Assembly (NCBI GenBank): GCA_019649035.1
Contig: BMAT01013750.1
Span: forward strand, 86,596 to 150,595
Direction: 5' to 3'
Length of the DNA: 64,000 nt
DNA from: Elysia marginata
Lineage: Eukaryota; Mollusca; Gastropoda; Plakobranchidae
Part shown: piece after piece, positions 1-13,000 of the stretch
Layout: every line of letters starts with the position of its first letter
Numbering within the stretch: the first letter of the stretch is position 1
The notes under the pieces: generated by a model
Told to the model about the DNA's origin: nothing
What the model saw: the letters and a program-made list of their open reading frames with translations, nothing else
The model's database searches: none
Position numbers and translations under genes: made by a program

Positions 1-3000
1 TTCCTCTCTTTCCTTTTTTCTTGCTATCAATTTTTTTCTGGTTTTCTTCTCTGTCACAAGTATGAGCTTATAAAGGCCCACTACACAGTGCCCGACTCAT
101 CACTCTAGAAGTAACCTTTTTTAAATAGTAGGCTTATATTAGCACTGGCAGTTTAAATAGTTTTAGAACTTAGTTTCATAAAACTTCATTTATTCATGTA
201 GCCAACATCACTATACATGTACACCTAAAGCCGCCAAAGTCGGACTATTTGTTCATAATGTCCTCACAAAAGTCTAATTTTTATTGTCATGTACATGTAC
301 TTTTCGCCGGTATCAAAAGCGAATATCGGCTACTCCTTTTGTATGCCTACCGCAAATATTTATTTTTAGAACCTCCCCGAATTTAGACAGAAAGAGCAAG
401 ATCTGGACTGTATTCAGGATGAGAAGGGTAAACCGCTTTATGAAAGCATCATCTAATCTTTAGAAAACCATATGTTCTATTTTAATCATAGGTTCTCTCA
501 TCTGGTCTACTGGTCTTTCGACGTCTCATTTACTAGTTATATAAAACCCTCAATCAAAATATTTATTCCATGTAATTAAGGTTGCTATGTTGTTGTTTTT
601 TTTATATCAGCCTCGTCATTTGCAGGTCCTTTACTGAACATTGTAATTTTGCATGTCTGCGATTCATCTCAAAATGCTTCACTTTTTATCCGCTGCTTAC
701 ATGCTCACTAAGTTCTTAAGTTTTACCGCCAATGTATAATATGATAAGGCTACATAGATCTAAACATGTATGTTAAATATATGGCTTATTTTCAATAACG
801 AATGTAAAGCGCTCTATGATCTAATTCCTGTTGTTGTTGCTGTTGTTGTTATCTTGACTTTGGCGACTACAGTGAGCCTTGTCATGCTGAGCGGGTATTA
901 AGTCTACGTAAACAGAGAGTTCTGTGAGTGGTTCACGTGGAATTTGTAGAACATAATTATTTGCAGAACAAATTCTACCCACAGTAATACGTTTCAGAAT
1001 ATTTTAAGAGCTGTCAAAACTAGCTTCGCGCGGACAAGGCGCGAGTCTCATGACAAAGTACGCCCTCAGTACACCAGTCGCTAACAATTTCCCCGACGGT
1101 TACATCAAATCGTTCGACTTCAGCGACTCGTAGGTAGGCCTATCGCGATTTAAAATACACTGTAATAAATTCCAATTATTTAGCTAAGATTTTAGGCTTT
1201 CTTTTCATGTAGGCATAGGGCCTATTGATGCATGGTTTTTGTGTCTGCTATGGAAAGAAAAAAAAAGTTATTACAAAACAGAAATTTTTAACCCTCCCTC
1301 AAAATATACATGCATTTATATGTGTGTGCTTCTTCTTTTTTCTGTCTTCGACTCATTCAAGATGTGCCATTAGTTTTTTTTTCCTATCTTCCTCTGGCTT
1401 TTAGATAATTTTCCAATATTGTCCTGCTTCAGGACTTACATCTCCTCCTGCATTAAATGTCAAACACCCTGCATTATTACTACCAATCTTTAATTTTTAT
1501 ATTTTACATGTGTATTAATTTTGGTTTTATTGTAAAGATATTCTGGAGATCATAAAATTATGGTACATATAGCTAGGCCTAGTTCTTCGAACAAGTTGCA
1601 AAATTTCCTGTGTTGAGATTTGCCATTAGTGTACCATCAAACAGAAGAAGGGATGACGCCTAAATTATAGACAAAAGAAATATAAGGAGACGCATAGAAA
1701 AAATGATAAGAAACTAACATCACATTAGAGCGTAAAAAAATACGATGTCCTAGTATGACATACAAACCATCGTGTAAAAGAAAGCTATATATTTAACCAA
1801 ACGAGAAATGTAGCCCATCATTAACAAGAAATAGAAAAAAGTCCGTAGTTTATAGTTTCAAGATTGGCTAGCTATTGTACTCTACCAACATCGTGAAGTT
1901 AGAGCTGAGGATAAAGTCTGATGGTCCTTAAATACGTTAAAGAAATGATATAAACAAATCTATCAACATTAACGCTTTTAATACCATTTGTTTACTCACA
2001 ACCCGTTCCATCCATTTCAGAATTGCTATGCCATTTAAGCCCAATCTAGATTTCTGGACCTGTACTCTTAATAGTTTCACTCCTTCAAAAATAATGTAAG
2101 AAATGAAAAAAAAATCAAAATTCTGTTGGATCTCATTTAGCCTAAAACAACGAAGCCTCCATTGAAACTGAAAGTTTGCAGGGGCAACACGGGTTATTTT
2201 TAGAAACTGACGCAGTTATTTGGTTGGTGCCGCAAACGAACTTTGTATCAAAAGATGTGCGACTATTTTAACGTATATGACCCAAGCAGGACTGGTGACT
2301 CGCTCGGGTCTCTCAAAATATTTTCTACATTGAGCATGTTTTATGTCAAAAGTCATAAACTAAATTCTTGTCAATCAACATACCTGAAGCAATAGATATT
2401 ATTTTAAGTTGTCCGACATAAGGAATGCTATATATTGACCATGCTAAAAGTTTTTTTTCTTGCTCACTAAGAACTTTTATTTGCTCACTAAGACTGTTGC
2501 CTCCAACTACATGTCGTCATTAAATTATGTGCCATTTTACTGTAAATGTAACGTTTTGGATAATCCTCGGCTGCAGAGGCGGGGAAAGATTAATTTTACG
2601 AAAACGTCTAACTATTTCTTAAGACCTTCCGTTTATTAAACAGTTCACCAATTTAAGACCGAAGCTAAAAGAGCCTATAGCATTAATGATTTACAAAGGC
2701 TTTTTGAAAAAAGCATGTACACCATATGATTAGGTAATTCAATATCTATGCTATACTTTTAGTTGTATTGTTTTTTCAGTGTAACTATTTCTCATCTTTG
2801 TTAACAATTAGTTTTATATTACCGATTTGCTGACATTATTTAATTCCTTATGTAGGCTAATTCACACAACAATTTTCGTGTTACCGCAGACCCCTTCCCC
2901 CATCACCTTTTCACTTTTTTTCTTTTTTTTTCCTTTTCTGTTTTTTCTGTGTTTTTGTCTGTCCTTTCTATAGGTCTTGAACTTTTATTTCTTTCTAACA

Positions 3001-3590
3001 CCCACTTTTTCTACATATATTTTTATTGATTTTTTTGCTCTCATCATCACATTTATTGCTTTTTTCTTGTATTCTTGTATTGTAAGTCATGTAACCAATT
3101 ATGCAACTGTCTTATACTTTATTTTTGTCTGACGAAGGCGTAATGCCGATAACTTACTTGTATCTTGGAAGACCCAAAAATTAACAAAAAGCAATTGAAA
3201 ATTTACTTTTAATAAAAGTGTTCAGGTTTAGGCCCTCGAATTTTTGAAAAGTTTATAAAGCTTTTTCCCGAGCAGAGGCACTGAAAAGAAAATCAAATTT
3301 GTTTAGGATAACATCAAGTGATCAATCAGATCAAAATGACGCAATGCTTTAAGGTTACAGACAACTTCATTCAGCCTTCCGCCCCGCCCCCCCCCCCTTT
3401 CCACAAACACACCTGTTTTTCCTTCAATAAGGTCTGTTGCGTGCATGAGCGAGGGTCCTAATTATACATTCAAATATAGCGAGCGTACGCGAATAAATTT
3501 TCACTTGACGATTGACATGGGATAACAAAATAAAGAGAAAATTGAAACCAATCATTGTTTCATTATCATGACGAGGTCGTGCATTTTCGA
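1..3590. other. Upstream non-coding region, no gene seen
   Basis: AT-rich sequence with no supported coding exon. It contains a short TTG/CTG-type run near 829-850 and a C-run near 3388-3397. The phrase near 3130-3160 resembles the tail wording of some retroelements but is too short to call. It may hold distal Fos regulatory sequence. Confidence 0.5.
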
Positions 3591-3620
3591 GATCGATCAA
3601 CTATTTGGCAAGGTTACCGA

Positions 3621-3628
3621 TGACGTAG
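3621..3628 (+). promoter_or_regulatory. CRE-like site upstream of Fos exon 1a
   Basis: TGACGTAG, one half a perfect CREB half-site, lies 296 bases upstream of the exon 1a ATG. c-fos promoters in other animals are CREB targets. A single 8-mer is weak evidence on its own. Confidence 0.35.
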
Positions 3629-3726
3629 TTTGACACTCCAAATTTGGCAAGTAACCACTATCACGTGATATCCTAGATCTAAAAAGAAATGATGTCATGT
3701 TACTAAAAATATTCAATGATTCACAA

Positions 3727-3790
3727 TGACTCAGGCAAGTATTAGAGGCGAGGAAAAGGGTTTTCCAAGTCAAAACGAAGTTGTGAGTCA
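3727..3790 (+). promoter_or_regulatory. Two AP-1 sites upstream of Fos exon 1a
   Basis: TGACTCA at 3727-3733 and TGAGTCA at 3784-3790 are perfect AP-1 sites 57 bases apart, 127-190 bases upstream of the exon 1a ATG. Fos autoregulation through AP-1 sites is known in other animals. The sites may lie in the 5' UTR or the core promoter; the transcription start is not visible. Confidence 0.5.
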
Positions 3791-3916
3791 TTGAAAGGTA
3801 ACCCTATTGAGACCACTGGAATCGAAGTGATCGGTGTCGCACGATATTTCTACCGGCATCAGGTTCAAAAACCAGGGATTCCAGACATTCTTTTAGATTC
3901 TTGGTTTTAAACCGCA

Positions 3917-4033
3917 ATGTACACATCTCAACCTGAAACAGCTACCGTGACAAGTAGCTATGCAGAATCGACAAAGTACGTGGCGGACATTTTATCTTCC
4001 ATGGCTAATGGTGGAGTGGAAACTCCGACTTCG
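3917..4033 (+). CDS. FOS: Fos exon 1a (alternative first coding exon)
   Basis: The exon encodes 39 residues starting [17 protein letters not shown] and ending ETPTS, followed by a strong donor TCG|GTAAGTTGAG. Length 117 nt, phase 0 at the donor, matching the phase-0 acceptor at 8021. The N-terminus is Ser/Thr-rich with a short hydrophobic stretch (YVADILSSM). Two AP-1 sites (3727 and 3784) and a CRE-like TGACGTAG (3621) lie just upstream, as expected for a Fos promoter. No TATA box is clear. Confidence 0.8.
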
Positions 4034-7000
4034 GTAAGTTGAGATACCAACAATTTCAAACACATATTTGTTTAGATTTTATTTAATTAACAGGAGGGAA
4101 TATAATATGTATTACAGGTACAGATCCGCTTCTGGATTACATCTAGATTCTAGATCTACATCTAAACATACGAACACTGGCTTCGTTCAAGGACTTAGAA
4201 CTGTCTTCTAGAATCTAGACCTCGATCTACACCATGGTTTTAGTGCGAGAGAGGTTGAAGATGTAATATCTAAATCTAGTATAGATAGATCTATGCCATG
4301 GCATGCCCAACAATTCGACCAAGGCCTACTGAATGGATTCATATAGATTAGCTTACAAGTGAAGTTTATTACCCTCCAGACAAGTTCTACATCTAGATCT
4401 AGATATAGATCTAGATCAGTATGATTATGAATCTAATTAAATGTTTCCATTGAATGATTAATGTAGATCTAGGTCTGATTAACATACGAAATAAGGTAGC
4501 CTTGTAGAATAGATCTATTTTAGAAATTAGAGATAAAAAATGTTATCTGGATGTAGGTCTAGAAGATTCTTATAAAATTTAAAATTGAGAAGCTAAATTA
4601 TGTAGCCTAGATCTAGATCTAATCTCTCAGGCTCCAATTCTATTCGCAGTTCAATACATTACCTGTTGAAAAAAAAAAGGGGGGGGGGGAGAGAGATAAG
4701 GTGCTTTGTTTGGTTTTGCTATGCCCAGAGGCTAGACCAACAATACAAATTTGAATCTTAATTAGCAGGAGCCTTTCAGTTCCAGCAAAAGATAACAAAT
4801 CTTCCCCTTCCATTTCAGTATCCCTTAAACTTAGAATTAACATTAATTAACAATGTAACTGTATGTCCTTTATGTTCGGTAAATCATCCCCTTCATTTCA
4901 GCTGTCTTTCCAGCAGGCCAATCCAAGGATTATCCTGTAAGACGAAGTACTTGATCTAGTCAGGCCTATTATACTAATTAGATTCTACTTAAATACTAAA
5001 TTAGATTGACTTAGACCTTGATGTTGTCGTTGCTTTTTCAATTCACTATTCAATTGCTAATGCTGTCAATTTATTGAATGATTCATTGTTTTACTTTTTG
5101 GTGTCCTAAGTTTTTGTTTTATTTTCAATGAAAAATGAAATGATCCTTTTTTAACTTCATCTGTAAATGGAATGTTGGTCAGTTTCATCAATCTGATAAA
5201 CTTTACCCAGGCCGTCGTTATATTTTTTCATGCTAGTGATAAATAAAATAGTATCAATAACGTTATGAAGCAATATTTTTTAAATCTATTATAGCCTTCA
5301 TATCCCCTGGGTAGCCTCAGAATCAGATGGGATGTAAGTGTTGCCGATCATAATTAGGTTTAGCTGTTCACTTCGGTTGCCTTGATTGTTTCCAACAGCT
5401 CCAGGGTCAAAATTATGTCCAATTGTACCCAACTACTTCAATCAAAACCCTTAAAGCTTACGTGCCTTGTCGTCACTCTGTACAAAGTGTTATTGCGACG
5501 TAGACTTACTGATTTCGGCTAACCCAGTTTAGTGAGTGTGTTGCTGGTCGACAGCCAAAATCTTGACATGACCTGAACCTGTGTTAAACTTAACAGTGAA
5601 CAGTCAACACGCTGCCTCTCGTGCAGCCCAGCTTAGTTTTACCGGGACCATAACGAAGAGGGTAATGCGAGACGAGAGAGAGTTTGCACCAGCCGAGGCC
5701 TACTCGGTCGTGATATGCAGGGTGGAAGAATCAAGGGAGGCGACCCCTTCGCCTGTCTCATGCCCTCGCTGCCCTAGCCTGGCGCAGCGCTGGCGCAGAC
5801 ACCGAGCGTAGCCCTCGCCGACGCTCGATTATTTTTGATTGGACGACGATGACCTCAGAGTTTTCTCGCATAGGGTCACCCTAAATTTGTTACAGGGATG
5901 AATGAGGGAAAGGGGGCGGCAGTACAAACTCATGAACGAGGTCTGTTTAGCAAAGTTCTGTAGTAGATCATAAATTATTAATGTATCCTCGGTGTCGCGA
6001 GGAAAATGCGAGTGCTCTGTGAATTGCGGGACCAGTTTCTATTGTTTACACTTCTACCAACTCATTTCGTTTTTTAATTGATTTGAACGTTTTCGTATAT
6101 TCATTTTTTCTGAAGATACAGTTTACAAAAAAAAATATAAAAAATCTCCCACATCTTTCTTATTAGTTTTTGTTTCATTAGGAAAAAAATGTTATAATTC
6201 GGTTACTGTTAGCATGTTGCTATAATTATTTTCCGGTGGATCGTTGTATCTGCGGCTTTAACTTACTTTAAAGATTTTTTTATTGTGAAATTAGTCACCG
6301 TCACTGATTTGGAATTCTGCTTCAAACAAACTCAGGAGTTGTGTATAAGTTTACCAAACAGCCGATGCGAGTAACACGCGAAGTGTGAGCGCTCTCTTCA
6401 GAGTCCCATAGCACAATCCGGCCACTGTTTTCAAACATGACCATGGACTACCAACATCCGTACATGTACCCCGGTTACTACTGCCCTCCATATCAGAGCT
6501 CTGGGTTCAGTTTCCCAACACGGCAAACCGACCATCTCCAACAGCATCAGCAACATCAGCAGCATCAACAACAACAGCAACAGCCGGCGCACAGCAACAT
6601 GTACAATAGTAGAACATATCCGAGTAGCTCTAGCGCAAGCATAAGCCAACGCTTGCCTTACCACCACCTCTCTCAATATCCTTACCATCAATATCAACCT
6701 CAACAACGACAACAGCAACATCCGATATCGACGCCAGGCTCTTCGTTTCACGATCACGAAAGTAATCGACTTTCGCAGCATCAGCAGCCCCACCATCACC
6801 ATCAGCACTACCGAAAACCGCAACACCAAGGGCAATCATCGTACTCAACATCGGTGTGTAAGGAACTAGAATTTGAGGAGTATCCAGATAGTTTCTTGCG
6901 GCAAACTTTAAAATTACCTCTAAATTATAAATCGGCTTCCAACTTATTTGCTCCATGTTTGAAATGCTCAAATGCAAATAAACAATTAAGACCAAAGAGC

Positions 7001-10000
7001 ATGTTACTTCATTTTTGCCGTAACGTATTGGCTTCCGACCAAGCGTTGTGTCTGCATGTCACCTAAATAATAGCGAAAGTTGGTTGCGCCTTCCGACAGG
7101 TGGAAGTATGCGTCATGTATTAGATTTATGAGATGCGTAATCTGACTTTTGCTCGCTTTATTATGTTTTAGTTGAGTCGTTCACAACTCTAAAAATTTGT
7201 ATATTTTACATGAAATTCGCCGTAAGTTCCGCTTTCACACAATATTTTAGCATATTAGCAACTTACAAATGGCATTTTTCCCTTGTAAAATTCATCTTGA
7301 TTATTGTAGCTAAATTGTGTAAAGGTGTTAAAATTTACCATCGGACGCTAGGCTGCTTTAAGTCTCGTCACTTGTCCTTTCAATCACAGCATCTGCTTTA
7401 TCATTACAAATAAAAGATTCCACGTCGTCTTGGTTTCGTTGATTCATTAATTAGTGTTGGTGATCATCTCCATTTTCTTCTTAATTTACTATCATGTGGA
7501 TAACACGTTTGAAAAAAAAATTAAGAACAAATATGGCCTCTATTTAACAATTAAATATTTTCGGCTGGCGCCAGGCGGAAATTTCTATACATACGGCTAT
7601 GCAATGAGTTAAGTAATTCTTATCTTGAGATGCATGCTTGGAGATTTTGTCTTGAATGCTACACAAAATGCGACCTCGAGAAAAAATTCCTTAAATTTTT
7701 AGGTTTGGGTTAGTCGTTGGTTACTTTTTCCCTTTTTCCTTGAAGCAGAAGTTTTGGGAATGGTTTCCGCGTTAGGTATTGGAAGGCGCCGCTGTGCAAG
7801 ATTATGGAATATACGCAATTGTTATGCAAGTTATGTAAGCTTTTAATCCTTTCATACATAGCTTTTATATAAATAGTGGTCTATTAGTATCCCATGATTT
7901 GATAATGTTCTTACCTAAAGAGCTCAAGGGGTAGATCTTTGCAAAAAATAATTTTGTTCTAATTTACGAGTGAATCTTATCTACCCCATCTCGTTCTTAC
8001 TTTCTCTCCTGTTCCTCCAGCAATACCTGCCCAACTTTCTCGTGTCTCCCGGCACCGGTCTGACCCCGACCACCATCGCCAGCATAGAACAGTCCTTGCT
8101 GGAACTCAACAGCCAGCAACAGCAGCACCAGCAGCAGTCCTCTCAGAACGGTGGCGGTCAGTCTCAGCAGGGCTCGGCGCCGGCCTCCCAGGCTGGCCGG
8201 CGTGACCCCGTGACCCAGAGTGGGTTTGTGCCACCTGTAGTGGACCCTGGTCACAGTGCCGAGGTGAGTCAGGACAGCATGGACTGCTCCTCTGACTACT
8301 CGGACGACTGGGAGCCCAAGAAGAAGCGCGGCCGCCTGTCTGGCGCGGCAGCCAGCGAAGCCAGCAGTTCCACAAACCCAGATCTGATTGTCACCTCCAT
8401 GGGCACCATCAACGCCGCACCACAGAGAAAGTACACACGACGTAACAAAGATGAGAAGGTGAGTTCAAAGAAGGTCCGGTCAGTTAGGGTTAGTTGTAAA
8501 CTCTATGTTCTCTGGTCTTCCTGCTTCGCTTTCCTTGTGGATCAGACTACCTTCTTGTTTCTCTTTATGTCTTGCTCTATCAGCCTCTCTGCAGATTTTT
8601 GTTTTCTTTTATTATCTTAATATTTTTACGATCAATCTCTCCCTTTCCTTCTGTATATGAAGAAGACATTAGTCCCCACCCCACCCATCTGTGCACGTGC
8701 TTTCTCTCTCTCATCTCTTGGGTTCCATCTCAACTGGTTATGCTTTAAAAAACTAATGACAAGAACTGGACTCTTTTATAAGTTCTCTTTTCATAATTGC
8801 CCAATAAGTGCTTTTTCAGCTCCTTCCCAGACTTTAATTTTTTTTTCCACTAGGGAATGTGAGTTTTTGGATAAAAAAGATCAACGCTAAATTTTTTCGG
8901 CCGGAAAAAAAAACTGTAGGTGTGATGCTTAAAATGAGAACTTGGTAGCCAATCATTATTTTAATAGTTGAAACCTTATAGTCTCATAGTCATACGAATC
9001 ACATTTTCATCTCAATGTATTTATGTGGTATCGAATGAATGGTATCGAGGGAAGTATGGAAAGTAAAACATAAAAGAAAAGGGAACAAATCCTATGGCAG
9101 GAGCGAGAGTTACAATTGGGCCTACGCTGGATTGTGTCAAACTTTATCTGGAATGTTTGCCAATGATCTGTGCCACACGGTAGCCAATCAGTCCGTGACA
9201 TTGGCCTAATGGTCACGTCTGCCCACTTACCAGTTAACTGTCACCATACCACTGGCAACTTTTGCTCACTTTCGTTGTTAGTATACACACTTCTCATTCT
9301 CTTGCGCCAATATCTGGTGTTAGGTTGCATGCGCAATGACATAAGCAATATTTATTTCGATCACTCGCTCTGAGCGATTTCGTGCCTGTGGGCTTGCCCA
9401 ATATGACCCCATTTAGCTCTTGTCTCTCTTCAATTTAAAGTACACACCAAAACAACAAAGTAGGTATGTATAATCGAAAGTCGCATTTTTCTATTGCCCC
9501 CCCCTCCCCAGCGATTCTCTTCACTGTTGCTGTCCCCTGTTTCACCTGTGCGCGATTATTGGCTGTCATCTCTGTCGCTAGGTTAATGAGGGTATGCGTC
9601 TGGCTCGCGTCCAGCAATCTCTAGCGGAGCGCACTCCTGCTTGGTTTGGTTGTTGTCGTCTAGATGTAGGTCTTCATCTATCTGGTCGATCTAGATTGAG
9701 CCTGAACTGCTTTCTAATTTAATTTTTTTATATAGAGAGAAAGAAGAAAGGGCAAGCGTTGGGGCTGCCGAGCACCTGGTACGACTGTATCTGGCATAGT
9801 GCCATCTTAGTTGGGGAGGCAAGGGGTCCTGTCATTAACATTAAATAATAATCCGGCACGATTCATAGAAGTAAAGGGGATGTTTATCTTTCTTTTTAAT
9901 TGAGATAAAAGGCTAATTGCGAAGGTTTACCTATTAATTATTATGGATAGGTGATGCAGATCGCCCCATACCTAGCCTTGTGTAGCTGTAGATGTGGCCA

Positions 10001-13000
10001 ATTCGCTGGGTCTAAGATTCTGCCTTTGTCTTTGGTGTCAGTCCAGCCCTCTGTGTGAGCAACTGGCAGTGATAGAAAAAAATAACCGAAGGTGCCTTCC
10101 ATCCACTCACATTTTCTCTATTTTCTCTAGGACATGATTTAAATGCGAATAAACAAAAAACCCTTTCCCAGGCATCAAGAGATCGAATTCATTATTCGAC
10201 TCCCAACATTTCAATTCCTTTCTTCTCACTTCTGTGGCGTCGTGGTCTAGTGGTAGACGCTCGGCTTTCATATCGAGAGGTCCAGGGTTCGAGCCCTGCA
10301 TCGACAGGTCGAAGTTAAGCCCTTGAGAAAGGCTATTTACATACATTTCTCCGCCTCACACATGCGTTAAAGGAGTGTACCCGACTATAGGCTGTGAATG
10401 ATCTTGTCTGTATACTAGAGGGGTGCGCTTTAAAATGCTCACCCTCTGTGAGTTCAGAAGGTGATTTGGTTGGCTATGGCCTGTAGGGAACCCATCTAAA
10501 GCGCAAAGATGATAGAGCATTTAAATGGCATTTACGCGCTATTTAAAAATTCTCTTTACTCTTACTTTACCTCGTCATCAGATCAATTAGGTCTGAAAAG
10601 AGAAATCATACGATTGGAAGTGAATAGTCGGACAATTTTTAATAAATAACCAATTCATTTTTGGCTTAAATCGCTATGTCTTATGGGCTACGTGCACTGG
10701 AGTGCTCCCTCGCACCTGTTCAATCTTTGCAGCTTGCACCGGTTCACCTTGGTCTCATAGGAAGCAGCATTTAAGCCGAAGGGTGCGAATTATGACCATT
10801 ATAAATAGTAAGAGGTTCAACTGCGACTAGACTTAATTACAGGTATTTTTTTTTTGCCTATCAATTTATTAACGTTTTTTTTCTTCTATCAAACGACATA
10901 TTCTGACAGAATTTTGCCAATCCAGTTCTAAGAGGCAAACAAGTTGTTTTAGCCACGTTAAATAAAAGACTATAGAAATCAGTTTTCATAAATTTTGCCT
11001 CTAGGATTTATCAACCTATGAGTTTCCGGTGTTAAAAACACATTATAAACATCCTTTGTGCTAATCGTTCAAGACTCCTTGAAAGTTTGAGACCTTAATT
11101 AATTCTATTTCTTATTATTTAGAATAAAACAGAAAGTTTGTCGATGCCCTGTTGGGCTTGAATCGGCAATGACAGCCAACGTGGTTTATGATGCGAGAGA
11201 AAGTGGTCGTTTTGAGCCTCCCTAAAGCCTGCTCTAATCTTGAAACCGAAAATTAAATCATGCATGGCTGAATCCACCTTTTACTTCAAACCCTCTCGTG
11301 ACCTTATCTGGAGAGTTGGACATACATTTTAGTCGATTGTAGTACACGCTCCTTTCTGCTTGTTCTTTTGTGATAAGTACATTTTAGTACTTGTTTGATG
11401 GTAATTCTGAGCTTTTATCTAGAGGACTTTCACTTCTCTTTAAATGCAGTGTCACAGCCATTCAGTCCTTGTGGTTATCGCTCTTTTGTCAATGACCATG
11501 ACTCATGGGTTTGGTATTCTCTACAGATCTAAAATGGGTTATGTCCTTTTCATTTTTTTTCTTTGTACATCCCTTACCCCTTTTTCTTGATGGAAAAATA
11601 TTGTCAATGCAGTGTCTATCATGCAAATATTTATACTATTAGGCATTACTAATCTTTCCCCCCAGTATAGTTTTTATAAAAATACTGAATAAAAAACAAA
11701 AGTTTTTAAAACAAGATAACTCGAGTGATCAGGTGAAGTTTGTATTATTACCGGACCCTTACGTTGGCGTTATTATTAATTATGGAAATGCCATTTTGGG
11801 GGGAAGCTTAATTAACTCATTCACCACTTTTACAACTGGGATTTAGCGTGTTCACGACGGGAAAGTATAAAAACTAAGATGAAACGTAATTGCTCCCGTG
11901 AGAGTATGTTGTATTTCAAACTTATCGTGACTGTTTCAAGTACATCATGTAAATCTTCTTTCCGGAGTGGAAAGTGAGTTGTGAATGACATGTACTAAAC
12001 TGACCCTGCAAGCTATCAGGCTGAGTCCAACCCCAAACTCCAAGACGTTGTTGCCTACTAAACTTGATAGAGGCCGAAGTCCCAGGGAACACTATACACA
12101 ACTGTATACAGTAGCTTGCTAAAATTTTAAGACGAGCTTTAAGGAGGCGCTGTCCGTTTTGTTTCTTAATTTTTTTTTCATAAACATTGTTAAGTCAGTT
12201 TATGTATAAACTCAAACGGACAAACTATCTCTGAAAATATCAAGACTTTTTCCACTGATGCAGCTCGAGATAAGTGCAACAAACTCCAATCAAAGCAACT
12301 TGTTAATGTTAACCTTTTGTTTGCTAGATGAGAAGATGTAAACACCAGCATCCGGGGGAGTCGAGCATGGCAAGCAGCAGGTGGTATCTAACATGTACTG
12401 ACATTAGAACTTCTACAAGTCACAAATCTAAGATCCTACGGCTCGAGCAAAATTCTTTCATAAATTCGCAATTTTATCGCTCAAAGCGTCTCTAAATGAT
12501 TAACCATGACATACCAAGTACAGCGTCGAGACTAGATTTTGATCTTATTGCTCAGGAGGGGGGCTGAAATTTGGCTAAATGTTTGTTGACTCGATATATT
12601 CGGCTTTATTTCCCCCGAGAGGAAAGGGAAATTTCCGCGTAAGGAATGTCGAGTCTTTTGAGTGCTGGATTACAGCCAGATGGTGGTGCCACGTGGCAAG
12701 ACTTGTTCGTGGTTAGTTTTGAAAACTAGATATTGACATGAATGAAGCTGGTTAATCGAAATTGTCCTGATACCGACTTGTACCAATGTAACGTCCTCGG
12801 AGACGTCTTCAACACCTTCTGGCTGTTTTGTTTAACATAACAAAGAAACAAAAAAAAAGTTGTTCTTCTAAAACATCATGACTGCACGAAAAAAGTACGT
12901 ATTGTTTTCGGTGCTGTTAAAACCGCCTTTTTGCATCGAGTAAAATAAGTTTGGGGGTTTCCAGTCTTGCTGGTCTGTTGTTTATTATGTGGTTGTGGAT

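Noticed and set aside
3130-3165. Retroelement tail (GACGAAGGCGTAATGCCGAT)
   Set aside because: It is similar to wording at the ends of some Penelope-like elements, but too short and with no flanking coding sequence.
6854-7066. Read-through of Fos exon 1b as a 209-residue single-exon protein
   Set aside because: The biased composition ends exactly at a phase-matched donor, and the extra 70 residues have no recognisable features. Kept only as a low-probability alternative.
7970-8020. Possible upstream extension of Fos exon 2 as a start with a hydrophobic leader
   Set aside because: The frame begins with GTG, not ATG, and the stretch is the polypyrimidine tract of the exon 2 acceptor.
10232-10302. 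tRNA gene
   Set aside because: The A and B boxes are present, but the acceptor stem does not pair and the sequence continues into a SINE body. The same applies to the heads at 27127 and 32148.
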